From a virus, in IMG/VR virus record IMGVR_UViG_3300001778_000039, positions 1 through 21,287 of that record: a stretch of DNA of 21,287 bases, one strand, 5' to 3'. Under the pieces are notes generated by a model that saw only the letters and a list, made by a program, of their open reading frames with translations, had not been told where the DNA came from and did not search any database. A program made the position numbers and the translations under genes. Positions 14,701 through 21,287 of this stretch are shown here, one piece after another. The stretch's first letter is position 1. Each line of letters begins with the position of its first letter.

Positions 14701-17202
14701 AGCAGGGTTAAGGTTCTGCGCCGCCATAGTCATAGCGTCGTCACCAAACTTAATTCTTATTTCGTCAAGAGCGTCCGCAACGTCTAGGCCATCTGCCATC
14801 ATATTGACGAGCAGTTGCTTACTGCGGTTTGTTGCATACAGGTCGTAATGTGCAAGAGCCAGTTCTTGTAGGTTCTCTGGGACTGTCTGCTTTATAGCAG
14901 TCACGACAGCCTTCATGTTCATAGACTGCACATCGTCCATGCCGCCAAACATATTGTCGAGAACCATGAACAGGTGGTCTCTTGCTACGAACTGCTCTAC
15001 ACGCTCGCGCAAATATTCTCTTTGCTTAATCTTCGTCTGTGGGTTGCGGCCATCTCCGAAGCTCTTGAGCTTGCGTTTGGCAACCTTGGGGTCGTCGCCC
15101 ATCTCTACGAGAGCATCGACCATCCTGTTCGTGTCATTACCAACAACTTCCAGAACTCTGTCTGGGCTGTCAGGCGTAGACGTGCCGATTGTTGGGTCAG
15201 CTTCCACATCTTGTGTTGGAGCGCCCTCTGCTTCAGGGGCAACCGCCTCAGACTTTCTGGCTTTAATTTGCGTTTCTATACCGTCTAGGTCACGGCCAAG
15301 TTGGGATAGCTCGCTGTTGGCTGTGTCAAGGCGTGCTTTCGCGTCATCGCCTTTCTTCTGCAACTCAGCGAGAGCCGCCTCTTCTGCGCCATCTTGTTTT
15401 GCTTTTGCGTAGTTGTCTCTTGCTTGCTTTAGCTCTGCCTGCGCTTCAGTGCCACGGGCTTTAGCTTTTGCAATTTCGCTCTTGGTGCTTTCAGCACGAG
15501 CCTCTAGGTCTTTGCCTATGTTCGCTGGGCGCTCCAACAGTGGGATGTTCTCAGGGATAACACCACTTACACGAGCCTTCTTTATTTCTTCGATGTTTGC
15601 ACGGAGCGTCTCTGCTTCTGCTTCGTCTGTGACATCGTCTAGGCGTTGCTCGTACTGTTCCTGAAGCGCTTTCAATTCTGCTTCTTGTGGGGCATTTGCT
15701 TCAGCGTCAGCGTTTCTTACCGGGATATTCGCGTCTGCGGCAGATGCCTGCCCAGTGATGCGTGTGGTTGGCTGTCCTTCTGGGGTTTCCTTTAACTCAA
15801 GTAACTTGGTGGCCTCTTCGCTATGCCGACCAAGTTTATCCATTTGCTCGGTAGCATTAGCGGCTTTGTTGTTACCAAGCAGATTGTTGAAGGATGCTTC
15901 AATAGCGTTTGACACTTGGCGATGGCGTCTAGCTTGCGCCATTTTATCTGTGCGAGCTTTTGCATCAAGCTCTGGGTCAGACGCTTCGCGCTCTAACCTC
16001 TGTGCGCTTTCTTCCAGAATAATCATCTGGTCTGCGGCAGTCCGCAAACGGCTGGCTTGGCTCAACTCAACCTTGTCTGGGTCAGCAGTAATTTTTACAG
16101 TGTTGCCATCTACTCTCGCACCTGCATTTGTATCTGTAGGCTCTTCATCAAGGCGTGCCGCAATACCCTCAATCTGCTCCGCAAGCTGACGCTTGCCATC
16201 CATCTCGGCTTCTTGGGCTGATACATCTGTGTCGAGGCCACGGCCTATAGCCGCGCTTGGGTCTATGCGAGCTTCATTGTTGGCGGCACGCATAGCTGAC
16301 TGCTCTTGCATAATCCCCTGCTTTACAGGTGCAGGCATGAAGCCTTTGGAAGATGCTTTGTTTGTGGCAGAGCCAAGCAACCCTTCCTTACCCTTTGTAG
16401 GAATGACGCCGAACTTCATGTTGTAAGGATTGGCCGCACCAGCTAGACCGAAGCCAGCACCTAGCGCACCACTAAAGATTGAGCCTACACCGACTGCTTT
16501 ACCTAGCTGTGAGTAGCTGAACTCGTCTTGCAGGCCAATCTGCATATTGCGGTTCTGCTCGCCGATATTGAAGCCGCCTTCAACGGCTCCGCCAACTATG
16601 GCTTCGTTTCTTGCGCCCTTGTATGCGCCAGCCGCTAGACCCTTCTTTACTGCCTCGCGCTTGACTTCGCTAAGTGCGCTTTGAGTTAGGGCTTTTGTAG
16701 ACGCCGCACGCACACCTGCCGCCGCCGCTTTAGCGGCCGCCGCACCAGAGCCGAAGCCAATAAGGTTTACGGGGTCTAGCAGAGCGTACCCTGCATTTGC
16801 GGCAAAGCCTTTCCAGCCGTCGCCGCCTTCTTCGTAGAAGTCTGGGAGATTATCGAAAAGTGTCTGAAGTCTTGCTAGACGTAGCTTCTGCTGGTCTTCA
16901 GCACCAGCGAGGCCAATCATCTCACCACCGAGACCAAACGAGTTCATGCCTCTGTATCTACGGTCTGAGATGAAATAATCACGAGCTTCATCAGCGTTGG
17001 CAAACGTCTTGCCATCGCGCTCGTAGTAATATTCCATTATGTCGGATATGGCTTCTGCGCTGTTAAAAGCGCTACGGGCTTGGTCTTTATTCTTTATTCC
17101 AGATGCCCAGCCAAGGCCAGATGAGTTAGCTTGACCGCCTAGTTGGTCATGGTTTGTTTCGGCCATGACCCCTGCGATATATTCGCGACTTCTTTTAGAC
17201 AC
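5731..17202 (-). CDS. giant polyvalent internal virion protein with zincin and ADP-ribosyltransferase-like domains
   Basis: This 3823-residue protein sits where T7-like phages carry the gp16 ejection protein (about 1300 residues). Hydrophobic small-residue stretches at about 139-165, 186-215 and 236-257 (beginning YALLDPVNLIGFGSG) could enter membrane. Long charged coiled coils follow at about 510-650, 1160-1215 and 1280-1340. A zincin site HELGH at 1879-1883 with a downstream glutamate E1940 (SPAEFFANQF) indicates a metallopeptidase. An ADP-ribosyltransferase-like segment spans about 2660-2900: MYNVS, then YGTGVYITKG, then GYVFFDPDNV. The end region has more hydrophobic helices near 3400, 3630 and 3700 and finishes with two Gly-Phe repeats. 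I see no lytic transglycosylase motif. It begins with GTG at 17202 after GGAG nine bases upstream, inside a possible hairpin. It is probably packaged and injected at infection; enzyme roles are inferred from motifs. Confidence 0.82.
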   Translation of the reverse strand: MSKRSREYIAGVMAETNHDQLGGQANSSGLGWASGIKNKDQARSAFNSAEAISDIMEYYYERDGKTFANADEARDYFISDRRYRGMNSFGLGGEMIGLAGAEDQQKLRLARLQTLFDNLPDFYEEGGDGWKGFAANAGYALLDPVNLIGFGSGAAAAKAAAAGVRAASTKALTQSALSEVKREAVKKGLAAGAYKGARNEAIVGGAVEGGFNIGEQNRNMQIGLQDEFSYSQLGKAVGVGSIFSGALGAGFGLAGAANPYNMKFGVIPTKGKEGLLGSATNKASSKGFMPAPVKQGIMQEQSAMRAANNEARIDPSAAIGRGLDTDVSAQEAEMDGKRQLAEQIEGIAARLDEEPTDTNAGARVDGNTVKITADPDKVELSQASRLRTAADQMIILEESAQRLEREASDPELDAKARTDKMAQARRHRQVSNAIEASFNNLLGNNKAANATEQMDKLGRHSEEATKLLELKETPEGQPTTRITGQASAADANIPVRNADAEANAPQEAELKALQEQYEQRLDDVTDEAEAETLRANIEEIKKARVSGVIPENIPLLERPANIGKDLEARAESTKSEIAKAKARGTEAQAELKQARDNYAKAKQDGAEEAALAELQKKGDDAKARLDTANSELSQLGRDLDGIETQIKARKSEAVAPEAEGAPTQDVEADPTIGTSTPDSPDRVLEVVGNDTNRMVDALVEMGDDPKVAKRKLKSFGDGRNPQTKIKQREYLRERVEQFVARDHLFMVLDNMFGGMDDVQSMNMKAVVTAIKQTVPENLQELALAHYDLYATNRSKQLLVNMMADGLDVADALDEIRIKFGDDAMTMAAQNLNPAVQKAGIPGKNGDNLDKLLSVLSEENRVLIRDGLIASTRNLMEKMGMSEADAIAMARDVQAEKAERMIAASPEILTRDIGMMSRDQQALTTDILSLKSLRSQLLDLKSNGKIREKAKFARDDVTTYHVDWENFTMQKEGQKMRLFFDPSGEPTADELRYLRVRAEISAIGAKHGFTGKSLGEIIAQLEKRAEGIGASIKKGATVTLDVRQLQTRGTRDFSVHDEFSNNAPHIGAQQRKGLGTYTVFGKEREGGSIIKRPQGSLKASHRGMNDGGVWQSIKTTDVNGQVRRLSRLITAHKQMADASIARATNRMTVDPIKQGRNAEKLDPLLAIQKELKSLDGKIRAAKKKVKEFDGVDPTEVENKLYALEKERSDLLATVEENLIDTALIRQNEVRVRETVTDSATGQPMEIGTGVLDKEATARKALNQNIALLSRSTEKEAAGNRAEVAKETAVITAARGKLIQLEKEIQRMAARLENGEEINRFKLDKMLDDANKLRQQLETGTATEKAVFADSKNAALVENLTQEALEQDGMVTTKTDLDGSEIPAEVVQKAEKNADEIARQDGIKALVAKFMNENALPDLSDEQMAAVVKQAVEMAKAMKANKVAPDTTPAEVKNNPAIVVVDLGEGRAVEVDVTNDFTFSKNMLSDDLTDISFFGDKVGTVKKTTQWGYTYEGTDGLAMSFYGKGEFLKFLAVRHKDRIRAKQDAEPYFDEVPSSGSSYTMPNHEVTQTYKGAPQKPKIEAVDPVDNPARPFDPENPLTARATSFDIPAGRWPAVQILGNGKQRGKVRPFNLNDKQTVQDVLGKQEEYVLGFVDYGAKGVEAMSTFRPMNEAEHFIPMGMTETVRADEFNPTKAELSRSSPRQRKVRPKKLEDLANTIIEEATPAMRERGIRTAADLHDYIVEMDNMDWNTLGTVEEYQAWVTTRYEASALLRRYAPNGVEKPTSNVRSSISTLHNVLGNASPEELQSVEDILVRLAYSNEGVAPTFRSAENIKNVNSAYAMNTSYQYKELRNKILIDGNILNDVEGTGERHLPSSALVLHELGHWIYGTLLDEGDKLKFWGAIGKYIDEDGVNIDMLQKRANMGDADGIDVFDNDMKSPAEFFANQFMAWAVTNRQVGDVGLWSKVSKIAHALIKRIRGDEFQLDEDLVPIFQRYLPELDIDPVTGGSNGGISRFAGLQEVAQKIARNPERASYIAERLETLDNQRVELISALRHINANPNDTIELGKVLEKTHKSLYRFYGGKAGDRTHKDGTTRDTILDGSSARNAIYKAQKNAKEFLDTLRAGKDKNDARLTEIMQSQEGDFQTEGVDAATMRILQAGDYSDVEAAQALHMRKLANEMVFAINQGIRKYRTEFSNSLPKTARHESVVLNDDGSAYLGQPSEKSLRFMKQYNQAQREQANKSARALLEAINKRKASIYTDAMESGDPELGMSPKSMSDDALSNKLLATKEETVQHVNLVNERINKANTEPAQVDLNDLNTEEHQAVQRLTEMSDNELRSMYRKSVQENSPKFVQIITQILKSRGHDNPKLIESSRAAKLVNDIVEKSAGDSDGIGIYPHISETLKEQVEAVTHRDKRKMVVARELMQRMATLTGEDVGENVGVTQYGAMVMQGHPADDFDDVVALNLDDELYQGLRDNMRTLANLAAKDAPELIGRLARFSYHLQTPSERRLLVDAMIQDGKQPRNSEDVLKELDRLIEFHIRGSVPFEDMLGLPEWQGTPTLTKMLHNILDDVAVLSNGLIDDPIHKNMYQFAAYGDVFASQRSKSPMVDAAHSIRDDVVHPVVAVKYGRELADNMPLAQEMAIRTWGGIRMEEPLSKRIMYNVSPEGQVRGVTPSFGEYGTGVYITKGSQLNNSYDPEIFVNRLINRAKQLGVNGEDMRSVKAAAQHIASLRTDIERMMNARNPDHRGIRVRLRQEANMWNLLQNINKSFYDQKVAPVFTRSRATLSFNSKSKYTIAGEQKNNIAYLIQDMANTGMINDKGVNALLNVFQGEFNGRQLYAALTNDEFGVLHLHGNSIDGNDAKNKLNLYLQKSGMDAIETDEGYVFFDPDNVKHAVRGYNQSDAPQMRTEQMGGDLKVAGAVAEEMFYTGAKYPPTSTPTLATGLQHAGVPAGVMKPLKKMLKQQPIAESDVQKVGKISTILNLFKENSARFRSYGANWFGNTIKPEKGVGFYEKHDVEMSRILSKTFQALDELDDAGNKFERWNKRNKGLLFMEVGQPKSHERIVRALRMGRGEVDRLKPKEKAIALKVASLFADELDNLRALDIPVGDVRSRGTGFYVPQVWDGEAILANPNAFEMAMTNFLIREQNSLDFPAKHRLTRAQINAKVKMLAKRLTDQEGVMDTVDAIKYSVPDAFQKRVINLQPEDVPEMMPFLVNNLQGLMAKYFDRTVRKRLLTEKFGLNGHGVDEYKAVARLGAESAVDIMMSGKHMTTHNDTLGVKVEIEEYPYIHPLKGNRQEIESVLRSVQDELNVPDENKHAAIQRAKNILLNAQEAQFRTQAGYIRRVDAVVNALADFPAGGMSTTAMQRMDEMMNVLNRKPIDGSSGNETKHKVVRNMKSFNSVTLLAFTTLTSVPDLALPLIRSGNMRAFGKAWIKYMSDPVYRQAAKNIGTGIENMLHDRMVHMAGGGSQKFTNSFFNATFLTTWTNFNREMASMVGMEAFKSEIARARKAYMSGNRDGYTYKKAKRFLERYGLTGQNAEHDFLSNSSFMIDEIPANREDVQMQVRAAALRFTNEAIFTPNPNDVPMWAQTPWGSLMFQLKSFPLMMARLSRHVVSEAFVHGNPLPLMYMATAGVGAGAISLGMKDIVQQRGGDDERSAEFRKRSLTNSSEALARAFNVREGSDVDKYAGWYIESLMAMGGLGLFAEFFYNAASQADNGAYGKMRVASAVAGPSFSAVFDSGLTMAAGASDFITGEEKTGNKRAALREMARRVPVAGGISDFREGAADLGGEPGKPGRKGGFGSSPFGKGKFGESPFK

Positions 17203-17247
17203 TTCGGTTCTCCAGTTTCCTAATGTGATACATTAGAATACCGAAGT
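17201..17247 (-). promoter_or_regulatory. nested inverted repeats over the giant gene's ribosome site and start codon
   Basis: In the 63-base gap before the giant gene, an outer repeat ACTTCGGT (17201-17208) with ACCGAAGT (17240-17247) encloses a perfect inner repeat CTAATGT-gat-ACATTAG (17220-17236). Read as leftward mRNA, the 3' arm of the outer stem ends on the first two bases of the GUG start codon. The GGAG ribosome site (complement of 17210-17213) lies in the internal loop. This could hide the start and control translation; it could instead be a protein-binding DNA site. Confidence 0.5.
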
Positions 17248-17265
17248 TAAAATCAGCAGTCGTCC

Positions 17266-19611
17266 CTACCTGCCTGTGCGTGAGCCGCGACGGTCATCTG
17301 CGTTAGACTGAGCCACTTCTTCTGGCGGCACAATCTCGTAAGTGCCATTGGCCTTCATTCTGTAGAACACTCCCGGCTGGTGCATCCCAAACTGTTGCGC
17401 CCTAGACACCGCCTCGCTGTCTTTATCGTTAATTTGGAAGACACGCTCACCGCTTAGAGTTCTAAAGGTGGTAAAGTAACTGGGCTTCGCCTTTGCTTGC
17501 GACGCTTTTGCAAGGCCACTCATCTGTATGATAAAGCTCTCCATCTGGTTTGTGAAGGTTTGGCCGTTAAATCCACTAAGCGCATACTTGATGCTGTCCT
17601 GATTGGCGTCGTCTTTATACTCATTAACCATACCCATGATTTTCTGGACATAATCGTTTCGTATTTGGTCTACTTTCTCTGGTGGTGTGTCCAAAGGTAG
17701 GTTCTGTATTTTGGAAATCAGAGACATAGACAGCATTTTTACATCTGCTTGAGCGTTATCTAGGTAATCTGTAAAGGTCATTTCAGGGTCTACCAAGTCT
17801 TCAAGGTCTAGTAGTTCCTGTTGCCTCTTGGCTAGAGCCGCCCCCTTTGGAAGCAGGCTATGAGACGCAGACGCATAGTCTACAACACTGTTGAAAAGGG
17901 CGAGGTCGTCCAAGTCAGCCGCTTCGATATCATTAGTATCAAGATACGTCTTGATTGTTTGTATCAGGGCTGATTGCTCAGACGGCGGAATGTAAAGCTC
18001 AGTCATCATTCTACCAGCCACAGCTTTTAGAGCTTCACTGTTCTCCCCACCCATAGCCGCAACTAGGTTGGAAATGTTGTCGTTCTGTGTCTTGAGATTG
18101 TTGTCTACAGTCGTCTGTGCAGATGAGTTAATCTGAGTAATACGACTGTAGTAACTGTCGCCAAAGTATTTCTTAATTTTGGCTTCGGCGCTCTGCCACA
18201 ATCTATCAAACTCTGGGCTGTCCATTTTCAGAGGTTCTTGCAAATGCTCACGCCGAACATCATTGACTGCATCCAAGTAGCCTTGCTTACGGTCTGGTAT
18301 TGAGCGACCAGTTAAGAACGATGCTGGAACTCCTTTAGGGTCGTTTATCGCTGTCGAAATAGCGGCGGTTACACGTTCAGCTTCGCTCACAATAGCGCTG
18401 TTAATGCGTGGAAGTGCCGCCTGTCTCAGCCTTGCTTTGTAATCAGCAATCTCTTGTTCAGATAGACCTAGTTGTATCATTTGGCTGTCTTGGAATATGC
18501 CATCAATAAATTCGTCGATTTCTTGGTCTGTATCCAAGTCATCCAAAACTTCCTGTGGCGTAGACGCAATAAGGCTGACGCCTGCTTGGATACGAGTTTC
18601 GTTCTCGGCTCCTATCTTAGCTGTGACCTGAGTTCTGAGATTGTTCTTCGCCCTTTCCAACTCTTCGGGGCCATAGCTGTAGCCAGTCGCGTCTAGGTAT
18701 TTCCTAGCGATACGGTCTAACTCCTCATCATCTCCAACTGCGGCGAGAAGCTCTGTGTCTGTGGCTGTAAGTCCAGAGATGGCTTTGCCGATAGTGCCAG
18801 AAGCGGTGACATCAAACATAGAGTTAATCAAATTTCTAATTTTTGCCTTGTCTGCTTCGGTAGCGAGGCCATTGGATGTGGAGACCAACTGGTCTACGGC
18901 GAGCTTTTCAGCGGCCGCTTTGTCGCCCATAGCTCGCTCGATGATGTCGGCCATGTTGCCTTCGACAGCCTTCATCGCTGTGTCTCTTGACGTAACTTCA
19001 AATTGGGATATCTGACTGTCGCCTATCGTAAGCAGTTCCTTACGCATCCATTCTGGCGCTTTCTGGGCGGCGGCTTGGATTGCATCTTTACTTGTCAGTC
19101 TATTAAAGCCAACGCTTGTGATGTATGACGAGAGAGCATCACTTCTGCCTTTGTTATGAACAGTCTTCCAACCTCCGTTAGCGCCCATGCTGTTCCACAA
19201 GTTGCCTTGACCTGCTTGCTCAAACGCATTTTGCATGTCTTTCGCAAGGTCAGGGTCGTTCTCTTCTCTATTCACAAACCGCTTAACAACAGTGCCAAAC
19301 ACCCTGTCTTGGTCTTCAACAGTCTTCAAGGCGTTCTGTGCTTCGGTCTGCTGAGTGTTTGCCTTGAGTTCGGTTAGACGAGAAGATGTTTCCAAAAGCT
19401 CTGAAGATGTAGGCAGGCCAGCGGTGAAGTAGTTATCACCACGGCCAAAGCTATCACGCATCCGCGTTAGCTCTTCTCCCGTCGCCGTTTCGCCCATCTC
19501 TTTTTTGAAACGCACATAGTCGCGGAAGTCTTCTGCGTTTTCCCTACGACGACGGCGCAGGTTGTCAATCTCGGTGTTGTAACCTTTGAAGAAAGCACTG
19601 CCTAATCTCAT
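17266..19611 (-). CDS. internal virion (ejection core) protein in the gp15 position
   Basis: This 781-residue, mostly helical, charged protein lacks a signal peptide or clear membrane helix. It has no catalytic motif that I can recognise. Its N-terminus (MRLGSAFFKGYNTEIDNLRR) is followed by the very basic RRRRREN. Its place between a gp14-like protein and the giant gp16-position protein, and a length close to T7 gp15 (about 750 residues), support an internal core role in DNA ejection. The sequence itself is not diagnostic. The ATG at 19611 follows GAGG six bases upstream, eight bases after the preceding stop. The C-terminus has a compact region (SYFTTFRTLSGERVFQINDK) and ends basic, DDRRGSRTGR. 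The gene ends 63 bases before the giant gene, the largest gap in the leftward module. Confidence 0.65.
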   Translation of the reverse strand: MRLGSAFFKGYNTEIDNLRRRRRENAEDFRDYVRFKKEMGETATGEELTRMRDSFGRGDNYFTAGLPTSSELLETSSRLTELKANTQQTEAQNALKTVEDQDRVFGTVVKRFVNREENDPDLAKDMQNAFEQAGQGNLWNSMGANGGWKTVHNKGRSDALSSYITSVGFNRLTSKDAIQAAAQKAPEWMRKELLTIGDSQISQFEVTSRDTAMKAVEGNMADIIERAMGDKAAAEKLAVDQLVSTSNGLATEADKAKIRNLINSMFDVTASGTIGKAISGLTATDTELLAAVGDDEELDRIARKYLDATGYSYGPEELERAKNNLRTQVTAKIGAENETRIQAGVSLIASTPQEVLDDLDTDQEIDEFIDGIFQDSQMIQLGLSEQEIADYKARLRQAALPRINSAIVSEAERVTAAISTAINDPKGVPASFLTGRSIPDRKQGYLDAVNDVRREHLQEPLKMDSPEFDRLWQSAEAKIKKYFGDSYYSRITQINSSAQTTVDNNLKTQNDNISNLVAAMGGENSEALKAVAGRMMTELYIPPSEQSALIQTIKTYLDTNDIEAADLDDLALFNSVVDYASASHSLLPKGAALAKRQQELLDLEDLVDPEMTFTDYLDNAQADVKMLSMSLISKIQNLPLDTPPEKVDQIRNDYVQKIMGMVNEYKDDANQDSIKYALSGFNGQTFTNQMESFIIQMSGLAKASQAKAKPSYFTTFRTLSGERVFQINDKDSEAVSRAQQFGMHQPGVFYRMKANGTYEIVPPEEVAQSNADDRRGSRTGR

Positions 19612-19619
19612 TTAATGCC

Positions 19620-20519
19620 TCACTTCGTATATGTCTGAGTGTCGGGGTCCCACTTGAGGCCTGCCGCCGCAAGTGCTTGGTCTTTCTTCAAGTCACGAGA
19701 GGTGTCTAGGTAGCTGTTAGTTGCGCCAAAGCTATAACCAATGTTGGGAGCTACCTTTTCCTTAAACCTTCCGAGGGCGTTGCCCATATATTCTTGGCTA
19801 TCCATAGCAAGCTGGCTGGCATCAGCGGCAGTATTGGCTTGGTTGCCATAGGCTGTGTTTAGATAGCTCATGTCTGTGCCTGTGATAAGCCCTTTCTCAT
19901 AGTTCGCCGCGCTTCCGTAGACGTTAGCTAGTTCATCGAACACGCCCTGACGCTGGGAATTGAGAGAGGTGGCATAGTCTTGGCTACGTCTGATTGCCGC
20001 GTCGAAAGCAGACTGGTCTAGCTTTGGCAGTTCAGCCGCCGCCTTGCGAGCTAGTTCTGCTTGCCTATCATCCATCTGTGTAGACGCATCCATGCCTCGC
20101 GCAATCTGGTCGGCAAAGCCTTTAGACGCGATATTGTTGATGGTCTTCTGATAGTCATTCATTATCTGGTCACGGAACGTAGCATAGTTGTTAGCAACAT
20201 CCGTAGCACTAACTTGAACTCTCGGACCCAGCTTTGCCGCCGCGCCTTTTAACTGTTTATCAAGTTCTGCCGCACGGTCTAGGATACGTTGGCGCAACTG
20301 CGCTTGCTCTGCGGCGTTGTCTGCCGCGAGTTGCATCTGTGCATTACCCAGTTGTTGCTGTAGACGTAGTTGGTCTTCAGCTACCTTCTGGTCTTTTCTG
20401 TTTTGGAAGTAGCTATCTCCGATGTCATAGAGACCGCCTAAGAAATCAAAAGTGGCCTTAGTCTTTTTATCATCGAAGAAACTTCCGACTGCCGTAGCTG
20501 TCGCGTCACCATATGCCAT
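19620..20519 (-). CDS. internal virion protein, gp14-like
   Basis: This 299-residue protein resembles T7-type gp14 inner core proteins in its layout. It opens with MAYGDATATAVGSFFDDKK and GGLYDIGDSYFQNRKD, then a long Gln/Ala-rich helix (about 44-95, with QLRLQQQLGNAQMQLAADNA). Helical segments with repeated Asn, Asp, Tyr and Ala follow, and a small C-terminal motif ends LKWDPDTQTYTK. No clear transmembrane helix appears. In T7, gp14 is about 196 residues and joins gp15 and gp16 to form a trans-envelope channel; here the order of this gene, the 781-residue protein and the giant protein copies that arrangement. The ATG at 20519 has AGGGGG about six bases upstream. Assignment rests on position and composition more than on a specific motif. 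Confidence 0.66.
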   Translation of the reverse strand: MAYGDATATAVGSFFDDKKTKATFDFLGGLYDIGDSYFQNRKDQKVAEDQLRLQQQLGNAQMQLAADNAAEQAQLRQRILDRAAELDKQLKGAAAKLGPRVQVSATDVANNYATFRDQIMNDYQKTINNIASKGFADQIARGMDASTQMDDRQAELARKAAAELPKLDQSAFDAAIRRSQDYATSLNSQRQGVFDELANVYGSAANYEKGLITGTDMSYLNTAYGNQANTAADASQLAMDSQEYMGNALGRFKEKVAPNIGYSFGATNSYLDTSRDLKKDQALAAAGLKWDPDTQTYTK

Positions 20520-20531
20520 GCTGACCCCCTA

Positions 20532-21287
20532 TTAAAAGCCAGTACCGAAGAACCTTCTGCCAAAGCCTCCGCGCGGTCTCATCAGACCCCTTGAAATAGC
20601 TCCTCTAGCAACAGCCTGCGCTCCGGGTCTGAAACCAAACCCACCCAAGAAAGGAACTTGGTATTGAGCGTCTATGATGTTTGCTTTGCCCGGTGCAGGC
20701 GGCATGTAGTTCGGGTCTTTCTGAAGGTCTGATGGCGCTTGCTCGGCAGGTATGGCAGTGTTTACCGCATTACTGCCTGTGGCCTCGTTTACCATAACTT
20801 GACCCTCTCCACCTGACAAAACTCTATTGCCAAATGCTTGCTTGCCAACACCGGGGTCTCCGCCAGCAATATCAGGAACGCCTTGTTGCATCTCAACTGA
20901 TGCGTCTAGGCCGGGAACTTCTGCGGTCTCGGCGTATTCACCTTGCAAAAACGCACGTCTGTCTTGATTGAATACGTCCTGTCCTCGGAAAACCGCACTA
21001 GGGTCAGAGCCAATTACAGCTTCAAGAACTTCAGCGCCGCCACCCTCGCTCTGAGCGCCGGGAACAAATGCCGCTGTAGACTTGTCAGCGCCCATTCGCG
21101 CACCCGAACCTGTAGCGCCCATGTATGATGAGCCGCTGGCGTCAGCCGCGCCCATAACACTAGGTTTGCTTTGCGTAGTCTCGCCCGTACCACTCTCAAC
21201 ATACTGGACTGGTTTATTTGGTGCTGTCGGCTTTGTTGGTTTTGGAGCTTGTGGTGGAGTTATTGGCTTCGCTACAGAGCTACCGCC
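20532..21287 (-). CDS. Gly/Ala-rich virion-region protein, 5' end outside window
   Basis: The reading frame is open from 21287 to a stop at 20532, giving the last 251 residues of a longer protein. The visible start is a Pro/Lys/Thr-rich linker (AKPITPPPQAPKPTKPTAP). Next come low-complexity Gly/Ala/Ser stretches (ADASGSSYMGATGSGARMGA) and an acidic middle part. The C-terminus is Gly-, Phe- and Arg-rich (RPRGGFGRRFFGTGF). An internal ATG at 21155 exists, but the linker upstream has the same composition and no break, so the real start is probably beyond the window. No domain is recognised. Position directly before the gp14-like gene suggests a structural or assembly protein; scaffold, tail and core accessory roles all remain possible. 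Confidence 0.62.
   Translation of the reverse strand, partial: GGSSVAKPITPPQAPKPTKPTAPNKPVQYVESGTGETTQSKPSVMGAADASGSSYMGATGSGARMGADKSTAAFVPGAQSEGGGAEVLEAVIGSDPSAVFRGQDVFNQDRRAFLQGEYAETAEVPGLDASVEMQQGVPDIAGGDPGVGKQAFGNRVLSGGEGQVMVNEATGSNAVNTAIPAEQAPSDLQKDPNYMPPAPGKANIIDAQYQVPFLGGFGFRPGAQAVARGAISRGLMRPRGGFGRRFFGTGF

Noticed and set aside
14915-15412. Rightward open frame of 165 codons opposite the giant gene
   Set aside because: It is serine- and alanine-rich because it mirrors coiled-coil codons on the other strand. No ribosome site, promoter or recognisable domain supports it.
5731-17202. Giant protein as an N4-type virion RNA polymerase (similar length, about 3500 residues)
   Set aside because: I could not see the polymerase motifs of the single-subunit T7-like family, and the neighbours are gp14/gp15-like and not N4-like. 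The zincin and ART segments point to a polyvalent protein.

Overview
The window looks like a piece of a short-tailed (podovirus-like) bacteriophage genome, roughly half GC. A rightward early/recombination module on the + strand meets a leftward virion-and-lysis module on the - strand. Every recognisable gene is phage-type, packing is very dense, and no host housekeeping gene, tRNA, CRISPR array or insertion sequence was seen. The gene set (Sak4-type ATPase, SSB with acidic tail, Cas4/RecB-like nuclease, dNMP kinase, M15 endolysin, three internal virion proteins including a giant one) recalls marine podoviruses of alphaproteobacteria such as the HMO-2011 group. That assignment is recollection of gene order, not a search result.

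Layout. Positions 11-226 (-) encode a small helix-turn-helix protein. It is divergent from the early operon across a 154-base intergenic region rich in TGTYACA half-sites. The + operon (381-3993) runs: unknown protein, Sak4-like ATPase, SSB, a strong intrinsic terminator, PD-(D/E)XK nuclease, small coiled-coil protein, dNMP kinase, zinc-ribbon protein. It ends by running 102 bases into the last leftward gene, with no terminator visible at the junction.

The - strand module, read from 21287 down to 3892, is: a Gly/Ala-rich virion-region protein (5' end outside the window), a gp14-like internal protein, a 781-residue internal protein in the gp15 position, a 3823-residue protein in the gp16 position, a small holin-like protein, a GTA-type holin, an M15 endolysin, two short genes of 53 and 48 codons, and a coiled-coil protein with one membrane segment. 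The giant protein takes up more than half the window. It carries a zincin HExxH site and an ADP-ribosyltransferase-like segment between coiled coils and end domains with hydrophobic helices, so it looks like an injected polyvalent protein.

Working model (inference): the early genes anneal, process and supply precursors for phage DNA. The three internal proteins form an ejection core and the giant one may deliver enzymes into the host at infection. The holin/endolysin group then releases progeny. The points most worth a second look are the enzyme domains inside the giant protein, a nested hairpin over its start codon, the register-aligned antisense overlap at 3892-3993, and a strong preference for the coding-strand pentamer TAGAC.
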